Below are positions 8,981 to 18,230 of a stretch of 64,000 nucleotides of DNA, in pieces; positions within the stretch are counted from its first letter, which is position 1; the number at the start of each line of letters is the position of its first letter. The DNA is from RUG11237 sp045119215 (GTDB lineage Bacteria > Bacillota > Clostridia > Lachnospirales > Lachnospiraceae), in assembly GCA_045119215.1 (NCBI GenBank), contig JBGVDD010000154.1:9476-73475 (forward strand). The letters run 5' to 3'. A program made the position numbers and the translations under genes. A model generated the notes under the pieces. The model did not search any database, was not told the origin of the DNA, and saw nothing but the letters and a program-made list of their open reading frames with translations.

Positions 8981-11263
8981 CTAGCCCCTATACTTATTTC
9001 CCTTAGTTCCTCTTTTGGCTTTCTTTAATCTGGTAAGTGTAACCTCTTTTTCACCATAAGAGACAGTATAGGACTCATTTTCATCAAATATATAAGCATT
9101 TTCCACCAAATCTGCACCCTCCAGAGCAATTCCCTTTACCCCTACAGCGCCTCGTTTCATTTCCGAAACTTCTCTGGAGTCAAATCTCAAGAAGATTCCT
9201 TTTTGAGTCACCAGACAGATATTATTGGTATTTTGGGGAATATCTGACACACTCATATCTTCTGTGATCAGAATCATGGACTCCTCTAAAATTTTTAAAA
9301 CCTGATCCCCTTCTGACAGTTTTGTTGCTGCAATACTCCGCTTCGAAACATTAAACTCACTGCCCATAACCTTTTTCATCATACCATGCGCTGTGATAAA
9401 GATTAGATTTTTATCTTCCATATTCTTCACAGCCTGCACATATACAATCTCGTCTTCTGTACTGCTAAAGTTACTCAGATTATCCACCGGTGTTCCCTTA
9501 TCACGCAGTTTTCCTGCTGGCAAATCTAATACCTTGAGACTATGCATCATTCCAGCCTTTGTAAACATACAAATCTTGTCCGTATTCATGCAATAAAAAA
9601 CATATTTATTTTCTCCGTCTACTGTCTCTTTATTTCTCTCATAGGTAGAAGTATCCATGGTCTTTGCATAGCCAAATCTGTCCATAACAAACACCACTTC
9701 CTGCTCTTCTATTTTCTTTTCTTCATAAACTGCCTCTACACCGTTTTCAATTACAGTTTTCCTAGGCTTTGCGTATGCCTTCTTGATATCATCTAATTCC
9801 TTGCGTATTACCTTTGTCATAGATGCATTGTTATTGAGAATATCCTCATATTTTGCAATGTTTGCCAAGGTAGTCTCGTGTTCCTTCATTAAGGCATCGA
9901 TTTCCAGACCAATCAATTTATACAATCTCATGTCCAAAATTGCCTGTGCCTGACGTTCTGTAAACCTTAGTTTCGCTGCAGACTTCTGGGATGCCTTTGA
10001 CTTGAAGTTAATATTTGCTGTATCACCTTCCACCAGACAAGCCTTTGCCTGTTTAATATTTTTACTGCCTCGAAGGATTTCAATAATCAAATCAATCACG
10101 TCACAGGCTTTGATTAAGCCTTCCTGAATCTCTTTTTTCTCCAGTTCTTTTTCAAGCAATGTTCTATATTTTCTAGTGGTTACCTCATACTGAAAGTCCA
10201 GATGGTATTCAATCACCTGACGTAATCCCATAGTTTCCGGCTTTCCATCTGCCACCGCTAACATATTCATTCCAAAGGTATCCTCTAGCTTTGTCTTCTT
10301 GTAAAGCATATTGATAATCTGCTGGGCATCCGCATTTTTCTTTAATTCTAGTACAATACGAATTCCCTCCTTGGAAGACTGATTTGAGATATCTACAATA
10401 TCCGGTGCCTTTCTACTCTCTACCAGATTACCCACATCATTTAAAAATTTTCCGATATTGGCTCCAACCATGGTGTAAGGAATTTCTGTGATGACGATTT
10501 TGTCCTTTCCGCCCTTTCCATGCTCCACTTCCACCTTACCCCGGACTTTAATTTTACCCACACCGGTTTTGTAGATTTCAGGAAGTTCGTCTTTGTTTAC
10601 AACAATCCCCCCTGTTGGGAAGTCTGGTCCTTGAATGTAGTGCATCAATTCCTCTGTGGTGATATCTGGATTTTTCAAAAATGCTTTCTCCGCCTCTATC
10701 AACTCTCCTAAATTGTGAGGAGGCACAGAAGTAGCCATACCTACCGCAATTCCCTCCGCACCATTTAACAGGAAATTTGGTACCTTTACTGGCAATACCA
10801 AAGGCTCTCTCTCTGTCTCATCAAAGTTTGGTCCAAAATCCACCACATTTTTATCTAAATCTGCCAGATAAACTTCCTGGGTGATTTTCTCCAGACGGGC
10901 TTCCGTATAACGCATGGCCGCTGCCCCATCACCCTCAATAGAACCAAAGTTACCATGCCCCTGCACCAAAGGCTGACCTTTTTTAAAGTCCTGAGCCATA
11001 ACAACCAAGGCTTCATATATGGAACTGTCCCCATGGGGATGATACTTACCCATGGTATCACCAACAATACGCGCGCATTTTCGATAAGGCTTATCGTAAC
11101 GAATGCCCAACTCATACATATCGTACAGTGTTCTTCTTTGTACCGGCTTCAATCCATCCCGCACATCCGGCAATGCCCTTGCAACAATAACACTCATGGC
11201 ATAGTCAATGTAGGATTTCTGCATAATATCCGAATATTCTGTTTTTATAATCTGTTCTTCCAT
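8981..11263 (-). CDS. parC: DNA topoisomerase IV subunit A (ParC type)
   Basis: Breakage-rejoining subunit of a type IIA topoisomerase. The active-site tyrosine is Tyr119 in AAMRYTEARL. The quinolone-determining region GKYHPHGDSSIYEAL has the wild-type-like Ser80 and Glu84. The C-terminal beta-pinwheel is present, but I see no QRRGGKG GyrA box, which together with its place away from dnaA argues for topoisomerase IV rather than gyrase. It lies 16 bases downstream of its partner parE. At 760 residues it is of usual ParC length. The alternative is a second gyrase-like pair; the distinction needs a genome-wide view. Confidence 0.88.
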   Translation of the reverse strand: MEEQIIKTEYSDIMQKSYIDYAMSVIVARALPDVRDGLKPVQRRTLYDMYELGIRYDKPYRKCARIVGDTMGKYHPHGDSSIYEALVVMAQDFKKGQPLVQGHGNFGSIEGDGAAAMRYTEARLEKITQEVYLADLDKNVVDFGPNFDETEREPLVLPVKVPNFLLNGAEGIAVGMATSVPPHNLGELIEAEKAFLKNPDITTEELMHYIQGPDFPTGGIVVNKDELPEIYKTGVGKIKVRGKVEVEHGKGGKDKIVITEIPYTMVGANIGKFLNDVGNLVESRKAPDIVDISNQSSKEGIRIVLELKKNADAQQIINMLYKKTKLEDTFGMNMLAVADGKPETMGLRQVIEYHLDFQYEVTTRKYRTLLEKELEKKEIQEGLIKACDVIDLIIEILRGSKNIKQAKACLVEGDTANINFKSKASQKSAAKLRFTERQAQAILDMRLYKLIGLEIDALMKEHETTLANIAKYEDILNNNASMTKVIRKELDDIKKAYAKPRKTVIENGVEAVYEEKKIEEQEVVFVMDRFGYAKTMDTSTYERNKETVDGENKYVFYCMNTDKICMFTKAGMMHSLKVLDLPAGKLRDKGTPVDNLSNFSSTEDEIVYVQAVKNMEDKNLIFITAHGMMKKVMGSEFNVSKRSIAATKLSEGDQVLKILEESMILITEDMSVSDIPQNTNNICLVTQKGIFLRFDSREVSEMKRGAVGVKGIALEGADLVENAYIFDENESYTVSYGEKEVTLTRLKKAKRGTKGNKYRG

Positions 11264-11279
11264 CTTCCTCTACCATCCT

Positions 11280-13202
11280 CTATACGTCAAGTTCAGCATC
11301 CTGGGCATGCTGATAAATAAATGCTTTTCTCGGCGGAACCTCCGTTCCCATCAGCATTTCCGTAACTTCTGATGCCAGTCTTGCATCCTCTATTTCTACC
11401 TGTTTCAGCATTCTGGTCTCAGGATTTAAGGTTGTCTCCCACAGCTGGTCTGCATCCATTTCTCCTAATCCTTTGTATCTTTGCAGGGTAAAATTCCCCT
11501 TGTGAGTCTTACGATATTTTTCTAAAGCCTTGTCATCATAAAGATATTCTTCCTCTCCCTTAGAAGGCATAGCCTTATAAAGTGGGGGCATGGCGATATA
11601 AACATGACCCTCAAAAATAAGTTCCGGCATAAATCGATAAAATAAGGTAAGCAAAAGTGTAGAGATATGTGCTCCATCCACGTCCGCATCTGCCATTATA
11701 ATAATCTTGTCATAGCGAAGCTTGGTAATATCAAAGTCATTGCCGTACCCTTCCGAAAATCCACATCCAAAAGCATTTATCATGGTTTTGATTTCCGCAT
11801 TGGCTAACACCTTATCCATACTTGCCTTCTCCACATTCAAAATCTTACCACGGATGGGAAGAATTGCCTGATATTCCCTGTTTCTTGCCGTCTTTGCCGA
11901 ACCACCTGCCGAATCTCCCTCCACAATAAAGATTTCGCATTTGGAAGCATCCTTACTTCCACAGTTTGCCAGTTTTCCATTGGAATCAAAGGAAAACTTT
12001 GGCTTACTCAACATATTAGTCTTTGCCTTTTCCTCTGTCTTTCGAATCTTTGCTGCCTTTTCTGCGCATCCAATCACACTTTTCAGTACCTCAAGATTCC
12101 TATCAAAAAATCTTGTAATTTCATCCCCAGCCACCTTGCTCACTGCCTTGGCTGCATCCTGATTGTCAAGCTTTGTCTTAGTCTGACCTTCGAATCTAGG
12201 GTCCGGATGTTTAATAGAAATCACTGCTGTCATCCCATTTCGAATATCTGCACCGGTAAAATTGGCATCTTTTTCTTTTAGGATTCCCAACTCCCTGGCA
12301 TAGGAATTGATAATAGTGGTAAACACCGTCTTAAATCCAGTCAAGTGGGCTCCACCTTCTGCGTTGTATATATTATTACAGAATCCCAAGATATTCTCGT
12401 GAAACTCATTTACATACTGAAATGCCACTTCTACCGTAATATTGTCACTTTCTCCTTTAAAATATACTACATCCGTCACAGCCTCACTCTTATGGTTAAT
12501 ATCTTTTACAAAACCTACGATTCCATCCGGCTCGTGATATTCTACACGTTCCGGCTCAACTTGGCGCAAATCCTGAAAAATAATGGTAAGCTCCGGATTC
12601 AGATAGGCAGTTTCGTGAAGTCTTGACTTAATTTCTTCTGCCTTGAACTTAGTCTTTTCAAAAATAGTATCATCCGGAAGGAAATTGATTGTAGTGCCCG
12701 TTTCCTTTGTCTTACCTATGGTTGGCAACAATCCATTTTCCAACGGGATTACAGGATTCCCTTTCTCATATCTGTCGTGATGTATCATCCCATCACGCTT
12801 AATCTGAATATCCAGGTAATTAGATAAGGCGTTTACAACAGAAGAACCAACTCCATGAAGACCACCACTGGTTTTGTAAACAGAGTCATCGAACTTACCT
12901 CCCGCATGAAGGGTAGTGAACACCAAACGTTCTGCACTCATGCCTTTCTCATGCATATCTACCGGAATTCCCCGACCGTTATCACTAATGGTTGCAGAAC
13001 CATCCTTCTCCAAGGTCACTTCAATTTTGGAACAAAATCCTGCCAGATGCTCATCTACAGAATTGTCCACAATTTCATAAATCAAATGATTTAAACCTTT
13101 CGTTGTTGTACTTCCTATATACATTCCCGGACGTTTTCGAACTGCCTCCAAACCTTCCAGAACTGAAATATTCTGCGCATCATAAGTTACCTGTTTCGCC
13201 AT
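11280..13202 (-). CDS. parE: DNA topoisomerase IV subunit B (ParE type)
   Basis: ATPase subunit partnering the downstream ParC-like protein. The GHKL fold shows in VDNSVDEHLAG and DNGRGIPVD near residues 46-80, followed by GGLHGVGSSVVNAL. The TOPRIM domain has EGDSAGGSAK at about 430 and DADVDGAHI at about 505. At 640 residues it is of the short GyrB/ParE class without an insertion. It is preceded by a perfect hairpin at 13236-13261 and begins a two-gene unit with parC. Confidence 0.88.
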   Translation of the reverse strand: MAKQVTYDAQNISVLEGLEAVRKRPGMYIGSTTTKGLNHLIYEIVDNSVDEHLAGFCSKIEVTLEKDGSATISDNGRGIPVDMHEKGMSAERLVFTTLHAGGKFDDSVYKTSGGLHGVGSSVVNALSNYLDIQIKRDGMIHHDRYEKGNPVIPLENGLLPTIGKTKETGTTINFLPDDTIFEKTKFKAEEIKSRLHETAYLNPELTIIFQDLRQVEPERVEYHEPDGIVGFVKDINHKSEAVTDVVYFKGESDNITVEVAFQYVNEFHENILGFCNNIYNAEGGAHLTGFKTVFTTIINSYARELGILKEKDANFTGADIRNGMTAVISIKHPDPRFEGQTKTKLDNQDAAKAVSKVAGDEITRFFDRNLEVLKSVIGCAEKAAKIRKTEEKAKTNMLSKPKFSFDSNGKLANCGSKDASKCEIFIVEGDSAGGSAKTARNREYQAILPIRGKILNVEKASMDKVLANAEIKTMINAFGCGFSEGYGNDFDITKLRYDKIIIMADADVDGAHISTLLLTLFYRFMPELIFEGHVYIAMPPLYKAMPSKGEEEYLYDDKALEKYRKTHKGNFTLQRYKGLGEMDADQLWETTLNPETRMLKQVEIEDARLASEVTEMLMGTEVPPRKAFIYQHAQDAELDV

Positions 13203-13235
13203 TTCTCATTACCTTCCTGTCATATAATATGATAT

Positions 13236-13261
13236 GAGGGTCAAAAGGTGTTTTGACCCTC
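13236..13261 (-). terminator. Perfect hairpin between rsfS and parE
   Basis: Eleven-bp arms GAGGGTCAAAA and TTTTGACCCTC around a GGTG loop. It lies just after the rsfS stop codon and probably ends the long obgE-rsfS transcript. On the minus strand no clear T-run follows, so it may be a weak terminator or an RNA-stabilising stem. Confidence 0.55.
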
Positions 13262-13267
13262 ACTCCA

Positions 13268-13624
13268 CTATCTTACATCCTCTATGGACACTTCTTTTCC
13301 ATCTCTCCAGATTCTTTCCAAATCATAAAACAGTCTGTTTTCTTTGTCAAACACATGAACAATCACATCCGTATAATCCATAAGCACCCAGTTAGCTGCG
13401 TTATAACCTTCAATCTGCTTTGGTGTGTATCCAGCTTTTCCTAAAGTTTCCTCCACATTGTCAATCATAGCCTGCACCTGATTGGTGTTATTTCCGTTTG
13501 CTATGATAAAATAGTCCGCCAATACTGACACGCCGCTGATATCGATAATCTTGATATCTTCCGCCTTCTTGTCTTCCAAAGCTTCAATCGCAAGCTTCGC
13601 CATTTTTTTTGAATTTTCGAACAT
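13268..13624 (-). CDS. rsfS: Ribosomal silencing factor RsfS
   Basis: Binds L14 on the 50S subunit and blocks joining to the 30S when nutrients are scarce. The 118-residue protein shows the Iojap/RsfS core: DISGVSVLADYFIIANGN at about residues 26-43, and later YTDVIVHVFD near 85-95. It follows yqeK with a strong SD (GGAGG), closing the nadD-yqeK-rsfS cluster that is conserved across Firmicutes. Confidence 0.95.
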   Translation of the reverse strand: MFENSKKMAKLAIEALEDKKAEDIKIIDISGVSVLADYFIIANGNNTNQVQAMIDNVEETLGKAGYTPKQIEGYNAANWVLMDYTDVIVHVFDKENRLFYDLERIWRDGKEVSIEDVR

Positions 13625-13645
13625 TTTCCTTCCTCCATCTCTTTT

Positions 13646-14251
13646 TTATTCCATTCCCGTAATATCCGAAAGGTCAACCCTCTCCCTGTAATAATCATAA
13701 GTTTTCTGGGTCATGGGATCCACCTCTCCCTCAGAAGCATTTAAAAAATTCAAGGTATCTTTTAAAATCCATACCAGTGCCTTATCTAAATCTATGAATG
13801 CCATTTTACGTATCTGTAAAAGATTGGGCTGTTTTTTTCTCATAGGTTCAATATAATCTGCCACAAAAATAATCTTATCCAACAAAGACATATTGGGTTT
13901 TCCTGTGGTATGATTTAAAATTGCACTGATAATCTCTTTATCTGTAATCCCATATTTATCCATAGCAAGAAAAGCTCCCAACTTTGCATGTAACAAAAAG
14001 GGATTCTTACGTTCTAAATCCGTGATAGTAATATTATATTTCTCACACATCTGAATTTTTTTTGGATTCGGGATACACTTTGCACCGTCGTGGAGAAGCC
14101 CTGCTACTTGGGCCTGCTGTAGATTTATCTCATACCTCATAGCTAATGCCGCAGCTGTATATGCAACTCCAAGAGTGTGCTCGTAACGCTCCTCATCCAA
14201 TTCTTTTTTTAACTTCTTCTGGTATTCTGGAAAACAACCTGACTTAGACAT
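13646..14251 (-). CDS. yqeK: YqeK-type HD hydrolase, diadenosine tetraphosphatase
   Basis: Members of this HD-domain family split Ap4A symmetrically into two ADP. The protein has H39-type HTLGVA early on, AGLLHDGAK (the HD dyad) at about residue 60, and HTTGKP and DYIEPMR as further metal-site blocks. I place the start at ATG 14249-14251, six bases behind AAAGGAG; a longer reading from 14278 would add nine residues with no SD. It lies between nadD and rsfS, its usual place. Confidence 0.92.
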   Translation of the reverse strand: MSKSGCFPEYQKKLKKELDEERYEHTLGVAYTAAALAMRYEINLQQAQVAGLLHDGAKCIPNPKKIQMCEKYNITITDLERKNPFLLHAKLGAFLAMDKYGITDKEIISAILNHTTGKPNMSLLDKIIFVADYIEPMRKKQPNLLQIRKMAFIDLDKALVWILKDTLNFLNASEGEVDPMTQKTYDYYRERVDLSDITGME

Positions 14252-14293
14252 ATTTTTCTCCTTTCGGCACATACTCATACGCTTCCCTCATTT

Positions 14294-14905
14294 TCATTCA
14301 CGGTACAGCTGATGTTTTTTTATATAATGGTCTACCTCCACAGGCACATAGCGTAAAATGGATTTCCCCTGCTTCACCCGCTTGCGAATTTCACTTGAAG
14401 AAATCTCTATCTCCGGCATATCCAAAAATTCTATTTTTGCCTGATATTTCTTCTGTACTCTGGCAATTTCACGGGAAACCAGAATTCTATCCCAATCATC
14501 CCGCACAGCCACCAGTAAAGTGGCAAGCTGACAGATTTTCTCAGGATGTTTCCATGAATCAATAGAACACAGTGAATCTGCCCCCATAATAAAATAAAAA
14601 TCTGTATCCGGATACTCCAATGTTAGTAATTCCAGAGTCTTATAGGTAAAATTTACCTCTTCCCGTTTCAACTCAAAATCAGAGGCTTTTAATCCCTTGG
14701 TATGAGAAATTCCTCTTTTCAACATTTCCAGGCGGATACCACCATCCAGGACTTCTGCTGTTCTTTTATGAGGGGGCATACCATTGACCATCATCAGCAC
14801 CGAATCCAACTGGAATGTTTCATAGGCATTCTTCGCAAGCTGTAAATGTCCAATATGCACCGGATTAAAAGTACCACCTAAAATTCCTATTTTCTTCCGA
14901 CTCAT
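14294..14905 (-). CDS. nadD: Nicotinate-nucleotide adenylyltransferase
   Basis: Converts nicotinate mononucleotide to deamido-NAD, a late step of NAD synthesis. GGTFNPVHIGHLQLA at residues 10-24 is the nucleotidyltransferase motif, and SSSEIRKRV at about 170 is the second signature. The 203-residue length is standard. It sits between the yhbY gene and yqeK in the conserved obgE-yhbY-nadD-yqeK-rsfS order. Confidence 0.95.
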   Translation of the reverse strand: MSRKKIGILGGTFNPVHIGHLQLAKNAYETFQLDSVLMMVNGMPPHKRTAEVLDGGIRLEMLKRGISHTKGLKASDFELKREEVNFTYKTLELLTLEYPDTDFYFIMGADSLCSIDSWKHPEKICQLATLLVAVRDDWDRILVSREIARVQKKYQAKIEFLDMPEIEISSSEIRKRVKQGKSILRYVPVEVDHYIKKHQLYRE

Positions 14906-14924
14906 AATACCCCCCTTTTACTTC

Positions 14925-15218
14925 TTATAAAGGAAGATTAATCTTCTTTTTATTATCCTTGCCTTCTCTGTAAAGGATAATCTTCTTTCCAATCACCATT
15001 ACCACTTCTGAACGAGTACGCTCTGCTACAATACTGGCAATTTCCTTTGGATCATCAAAGCAGTTTTTTAACACACTGATTTTAATTAACTCTCTTGCAG
15101 TGATAGCTTCATCAATTGCCTTGGTAAGCTCTGGTGTCAAGCTGGATTTTCCAACCTGGAAGATTGGGTCCATATTGCTTGCAAGACTTTTTAAATACGC
15201 TCTTTGTTTACTGGTCAT
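14925..15218 (-). CDS. yhbY: YhbY-family RNA-binding protein (CRM domain)
   Basis: A 97-residue single-CRM-domain protein thought to act in 50S ribosome assembly. The start MTSKQRAYLKSLAS, the DPIFQVGKSSLT segment, and the later VLKNCFDD and GKKIILYRE are characteristic. It follows obgE by nine bases with AGGAGG in the gap, so it is cotranscribed with that ribosome-assembly GTPase. Confidence 0.93.
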   Translation of the reverse strand: MTSKQRAYLKSLASNMDPIFQVGKSSLTPELTKAIDEAITARELIKISVLKNCFDDPKEIASIVAERTRSEVVMVIGKKIILYREGKDNKKKINLPL

Positions 15219-15227
15219 ATTTTCCTC

Positions 15228-16535
15228 CTACTTATAATAATCAAATTCTAAACTATACATACGAACGGTATCTCCTTCTGTAATTCCTGCCGCCTCCAGT
15301 TTATCTAACACTCCCTGTTCTTTTAAGAACTTCTGGAAGAAGGCAAATCCTTTTTCTGATTCTAAGTTGGTATAACCTAACATCTTCTCAATCTTTGGTC
15401 CCTCTACCAAATATACGTCATCCTGCGCATAGTACTCTACGGTATATCCATCACCGTCATATTCATTTCCAGATGACAGTTCTTCTTCTGGGAAATATTC
15501 CTGTTCAAAAATCACCGGCTCCACCTGGTTTTCTTCCAGGATAGAGCTTACATAATACAGAAGTTCTTTTAATCCTTCTCCTGACACTGCAGAAATCGGA
15601 AAAACCTTCACTCCCTGTGGTTCAAATTCTTTTCGAATCCTGTCTACGGGATTTTCCTCTCCTTCTTCTGTATAAATGCAATCTATTTTATTTGCTGCAA
15701 TAACCTGTGGCCGTTTTGCCAACTCTTCATTATAATTTTCCAGTTCTTTGTTGATGGCATAAATATCTTCAATAGGGTCTCTTCCCTCAGTAGAGGCCGC
15801 ATCCACCAGATGAATCATGATACCTGTACGCTCAATATGACGCAAAAATTCATGTCCTAAGCCCACACCCTCAGAGGCCCCTTCAATAAGTCCTGGGATG
15901 TCCGCAATAACAAAGCCTCTGGCATCATCTAAATCCACCACACCTAAGTTTGGATGGATGGTGGTAAAATGATAGTTGGCAATCTTTGGTCTTGCGTTGG
16001 TAACTCTGGATAGCAACGTAGACTTACCTACATTTGGAAATCCAATCAAACCAACATCAGCAATTACTTTCAATTCCAATTTTAAATTCAATTCCTTGGC
16101 CGGCTGACCTGGCTGAGCATACTTTGGTGCCTGCATAGTAGAGGTGGCAAAATGCTGATTTCCAAGTCCACCTTTTCCTCCGGTAAGAATACGAAATTCT
16201 TTTTTTGCATCCGACATATCCACGATAACCTTGTCGCTTTCCAATTCCTTGATTACAGTACCTAATGGCACCTTAATATATATATCTTCACCATCTTTTC
16301 CTCGACAGTTACGCTTTCCTCCTACTGCTCCGTCACCGGCGCAATATTTTCGAATATGACGGAAATCTGAAAGGGTATTCAAGCCTTCATCTACAATAAA
16401 GATAACATCTCCGCCATGACCACCGTCACCACCGTCTGGTCCACCGTTAGGTACATATTTTTCACGTCTAAAGCTTACGTGACCGTCGCCTCCCTTGCCG
16501 GAACGCACATAAATTTTGGCATGATCCGCAAACAT
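15228..16535 (-). CDS. obgE: GTPase Obg/CgtA, ribosome assembly
   Basis: An essential GTPase acting on the 50S subunit and in stress responses. Domain order over 435 residues: glycine-rich Obg fold (1-158), a G domain with GFPNVGKST (G1, about 165), DIPGLIEGA (G3) and NKID (G4), and a C-terminal OCT domain from about 345 onward (DGYTVEYYAQDDVYLVEG). OCT is specific to Gram-positive Obg. A terminator separates it from rpmA upstream, so the obgE group may be partly uncoupled from the ribosomal protein operon. Confidence 0.97.
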   Translation of the reverse strand: MFADHAKIYVRSGKGGDGHVSFRREKYVPNGGPDGGDGGHGGDVIFIVDEGLNTLSDFRHIRKYCAGDGAVGGKRNCRGKDGEDIYIKVPLGTVIKELESDKVIVDMSDAKKEFRILTGGKGGLGNQHFATSTMQAPKYAQPGQPAKELNLKLELKVIADVGLIGFPNVGKSTLLSRVTNARPKIANYHFTTIHPNLGVVDLDDARGFVIADIPGLIEGASEGVGLGHEFLRHIERTGIMIHLVDAASTEGRDPIEDIYAINKELENYNEELAKRPQVIAANKIDCIYTEEGEENPVDRIRKEFEPQGVKVFPISAVSGEGLKELLYYVSSILEENQVEPVIFEQEYFPEEELSSGNEYDGDGYTVEYYAQDDVYLVEGPKIEKMLGYTNLESEKGFAFFQKFLKEQGVLDKLEAAGITEGDTVRMYSLEFDYYK

Positions 16536-16584
16536 ATTTTACCTCCGTCTTTCTAAAATTATGATTTACATTATTTTCCAAAAA

Positions 16585-16610
16585 GAGCTCCAAACAAACG
16601 TTTGAAGCTC
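16585..16610 (-). terminator. Terminator or attenuator between rpmA and obgE
   Basis: Read on the minus strand, GAGCT and CAAAC blocks pair with GTTTG and AGCTC around a short loop with one mismatch, and a T5 run follows. It lies 25 bases after the rpmA stop. Because obgE lies 50 bases further on without a clear separate promoter, read-through is likely, making this an attenuating terminator. Confidence 0.75.
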
Positions 16611-16634
16611 TCATATCCTATCTCATAGGAACAA

Positions 16635-16925
16635 TTATTTCTCAACTGGGTAAACAGAAGCCTGCTTCTTGTCTCTACCTTTTCTTTCGAAACGAAGAAC
16701 ACCATCTGTTAAAGCGAATAAAGTATCATCTCCACCGATACCTACGTTAGTACCTGGATGAATCTTTGTTCCACGCTGTCTGTAAAGAATGTTACCAGCC
16801 TTAACGAACTGTCCGTCTGCTCTCTTTGCTCCTAATCTCTTTGATTCAGAGTCTCTACCGTTCTTAGTAGAACCAACTCCTTTTTTATGAGCAAAAAACT
16901 GAAGGTCCATTTTCATCATTGTCAT
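16635..16925 (-). CDS. rpmA: 50S ribosomal protein L27 with cleavable N-terminus
   Basis: A large-subunit protein near the peptidyl-transferase centre. The 96-residue precursor starts MTMMKMDLQFFAHKKG. In Firmicutes the segment through the FF pair is removed by the Prp protease, giving a mature protein that begins AHKKG (here Ala12). The prp gene lies immediately upstream and overlaps by one base (TAATG), so protease and substrate are translationally coupled. Several in-frame ATG codons follow the first; all lie within the cleaved leader and do not change the mature product. Confidence 0.96.
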   Translation of the reverse strand: MTMMKMDLQFFAHKKGVGSTKNGRDSESKRLGAKRADGQFVKAGNILYRQRGTKIHPGTNVGIGGDDTLFALTDGVLRFERKGRDKKQASVYPVEK

Positions 16926-17266
16926 TACACCTCCTTGAAAGTTAATAGTAAGTACGACTCATCCGATGTCTCACTTAAAGACTCCCGAATGGATTCCAGA
17001 CCAAGAATCATAGTATCAATTAAAAGGGTTGCCTCCGCACTGGGTTCAGAGTGGAACATAAACTCTATAAAGCCTTTCTCCTCTTCCGATTCCCCTTTAA
17101 ACTTGTCATAAGTAAACTTCTCAATAGCATTGATAGTATTTATCACAAGAATAGACACGGCTGAACAAACGATATCATGTCCGTGCTCTGCATATCCGGC
17201 ATGTCCTTCACACTGAAATCCTACATATTCTTCTTCCTGGTTTTTGTAGATTGTTATTTTAATCAT
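16925..17266 (-). CDS. prp: Ribosomal-processing cysteine protease Prp
   Basis: Removes the N-terminal extension of L27, needed for active 50S subunits in Firmicutes. The catalytic His and Cys are visible in the block CEGHAGYAEHGHDIVCSAVS (His22, Cys34). The protein is 113 residues, the usual size. It lies between rplU and rpmA, its invariant position, and shares one base with the rpmA start codon. Confidence 0.95.
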   Translation of the reverse strand: MIKITIYKNQEEEYVGFQCEGHAGYAEHGHDIVCSAVSILVINTINAIEKFTYDKFKGESEEEKGFIEFMFHSEPSAEATLLIDTMILGLESIRESLSETSDESYLLLTFKEV

Positions 17267-17288
17267 TTTCCCTTATTTACATACAAAA

Positions 17289-17597
17289 TTAAGCATTAAT
17301 TTTTTCGATCTTAACTTCTGTGTATGCTTGTCTATGACCCTGCTTTTTGTGGTAGCCAGATTTTCTCTTGTACTTGTAAACGATGACTTTCTTACCTTTT
17401 CCTTCGCCTACAACAGAAGCTTCAACGGTTGCACCTGCAACTGTTGGATTTCCAACTACAAGCTTATCATTGCTTACTGCAAGAACCTGATCAAATGTGA
17501 ACTTAGCACCTGCTTCGGTATCTAATTTTTCAACTCTGATTACGTCTCCTTCAGCAACCTTATACTGCTTTCCACCTGTTGCGATAATTGCGTACAT
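17289..17597 (-). CDS. rplU: 50S ribosomal protein L21
   Basis: A 102-residue 23S-rRNA-binding protein. The start MYAIIATGGKQYKVAEGD is the family's standard N-terminus, and AGGAGG lies seven bases before this ATG at 17595-17597. A longer frame from 17672 is open but would read through the leader RNA. The C-terminal block KRKSGYHKKQGHRQ is the typical basic end. It is the first gene of rplU-prp-rpmA and carries its own promoter and an L21-type leader. Confidence 0.97.
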   Translation of the reverse strand: MYAIIATGGKQYKVAEGDVIRVEKLDTEAGAKFTFDQVLAVSNDKLVVGNPTVAGATVEASVVGEGKGKKVIVYKYKRKSGYHKKQGHRQAYTEVKIEKINA

Positions 17598-17680
17598 ACG
17601 GGCACCTCCTATAATAATTACTCGCCAGTTTCGGTGTTGCTTTCGCATTCTTATAACCTCGCTGTGCGGCATACTCCGTT
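17598..17680 (-). promoter_or_regulatory. L21 leader (ribosomal protein autoregulatory RNA)
   Basis: The 5' untranslated region between the rplU promoter and start codon is about 80 nucleotides. It contains, in order, GCCGCACAGCGAGGTT, GCGAAAGC, and ACCGAAACTGGCGAGTAA directly before the AGGAGG site. This closely resembles the L21 leader described for Firmicutes (Rfam L21_leader), thought to bind L21 and repress its own translation. The match is from memory of the motif and context, not a covariance-model search. Confidence 0.7.
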
Positions 17681-17709
17681 ATAATACCATCTGTTTTTTT
17701 GTTTGTCAA
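17681..17709 (-). promoter_or_regulatory. SigA promoter of rplU-prp-rpmA
   Basis: TTGACA (17704-17709) and TATTAT (17681-17686) with a 17-base spacer, on the minus strand. The -35 box is a consensus match. Transcription should begin about seven bases past the -10 box, in time to include the L21 leader. The promoter abuts the stop of the upstream membrane-protein gene. Confidence 0.88.
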
Positions 17710-17717
17710 GAAAATTT

Positions 17718-18107
17718 TCAAATAAAAATTGACAGTAATTGAATACACACGAATGGTATCCCTATCCATACCACAAGGGTATTGATAAATAAAATCAAAT
17801 CTTCCTTGAAAGAGATGATTCCCCTTCGACGTATTTTCGCATTCGGGTGTTTAGGATGTTCCTCCGCCAACCAGAATACAACCACTATCATTCCCACCAC
17901 CAGACAGACATACCCCCAGGAAATGTGACATCCCTTTGTAATGATATAATCCAACATAAAAATACCACCAAGGATATTTATAACCCAGAACACAATGGTC
18001 CTCACTCTGGGCGAATACTCTGTAATACGTGCCCAGCCAAAATAAAATACCCCAATGCTTACAAAACTCATAATTTCTACAATCTGAATCGCTACTTCTC
18101 TTGTCAT
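17718..18107 (-). CDS. Unknown four-TM membrane protein
   Basis: I do not recognise this 129-residue protein. It has four hydrophobic segments (about residues 8-26, 35-53, 62-80 and 104-125), a basic loop KHPNAKIRRR between the third and fourth, and no catalytic motif. The ATG at 18105-18107 follows AAGGTG; an upstream TTG would add six residues. It lies between a surface-protein gene and rplU, a place where most relatives have the RNase G/E gene directly before rplU. Confidence 0.7.
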   Translation of the reverse strand: MTREVAIQIVEIMSFVSIGVFYFGWARITEYSPRVRTIVFWVINILGGIFMLDYIITKGCHISWGYVCLVVGMIVVVFWLAEEHPKHPNAKIRRRGIISFKEDLILFINTLVVWIGIPFVCIQLLSIFI

Positions 18108-18230
18108 TTTATCACCTTCTTCCAATCTCTAACCAACTTCTACCAAAATGCAAAAAATTGGAGAAGGCTATCCATTGTAATCACTTTCCCATCCATATCA
18201 AAGTTTCCCCCTATATATTTATCTTTTTAC

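Noticed and set aside
9393..11320. Several plus-strand frames opposite parC and parE
   Set aside because: They show no SD or known motifs and lie over strongly conserved topoisomerase genes.
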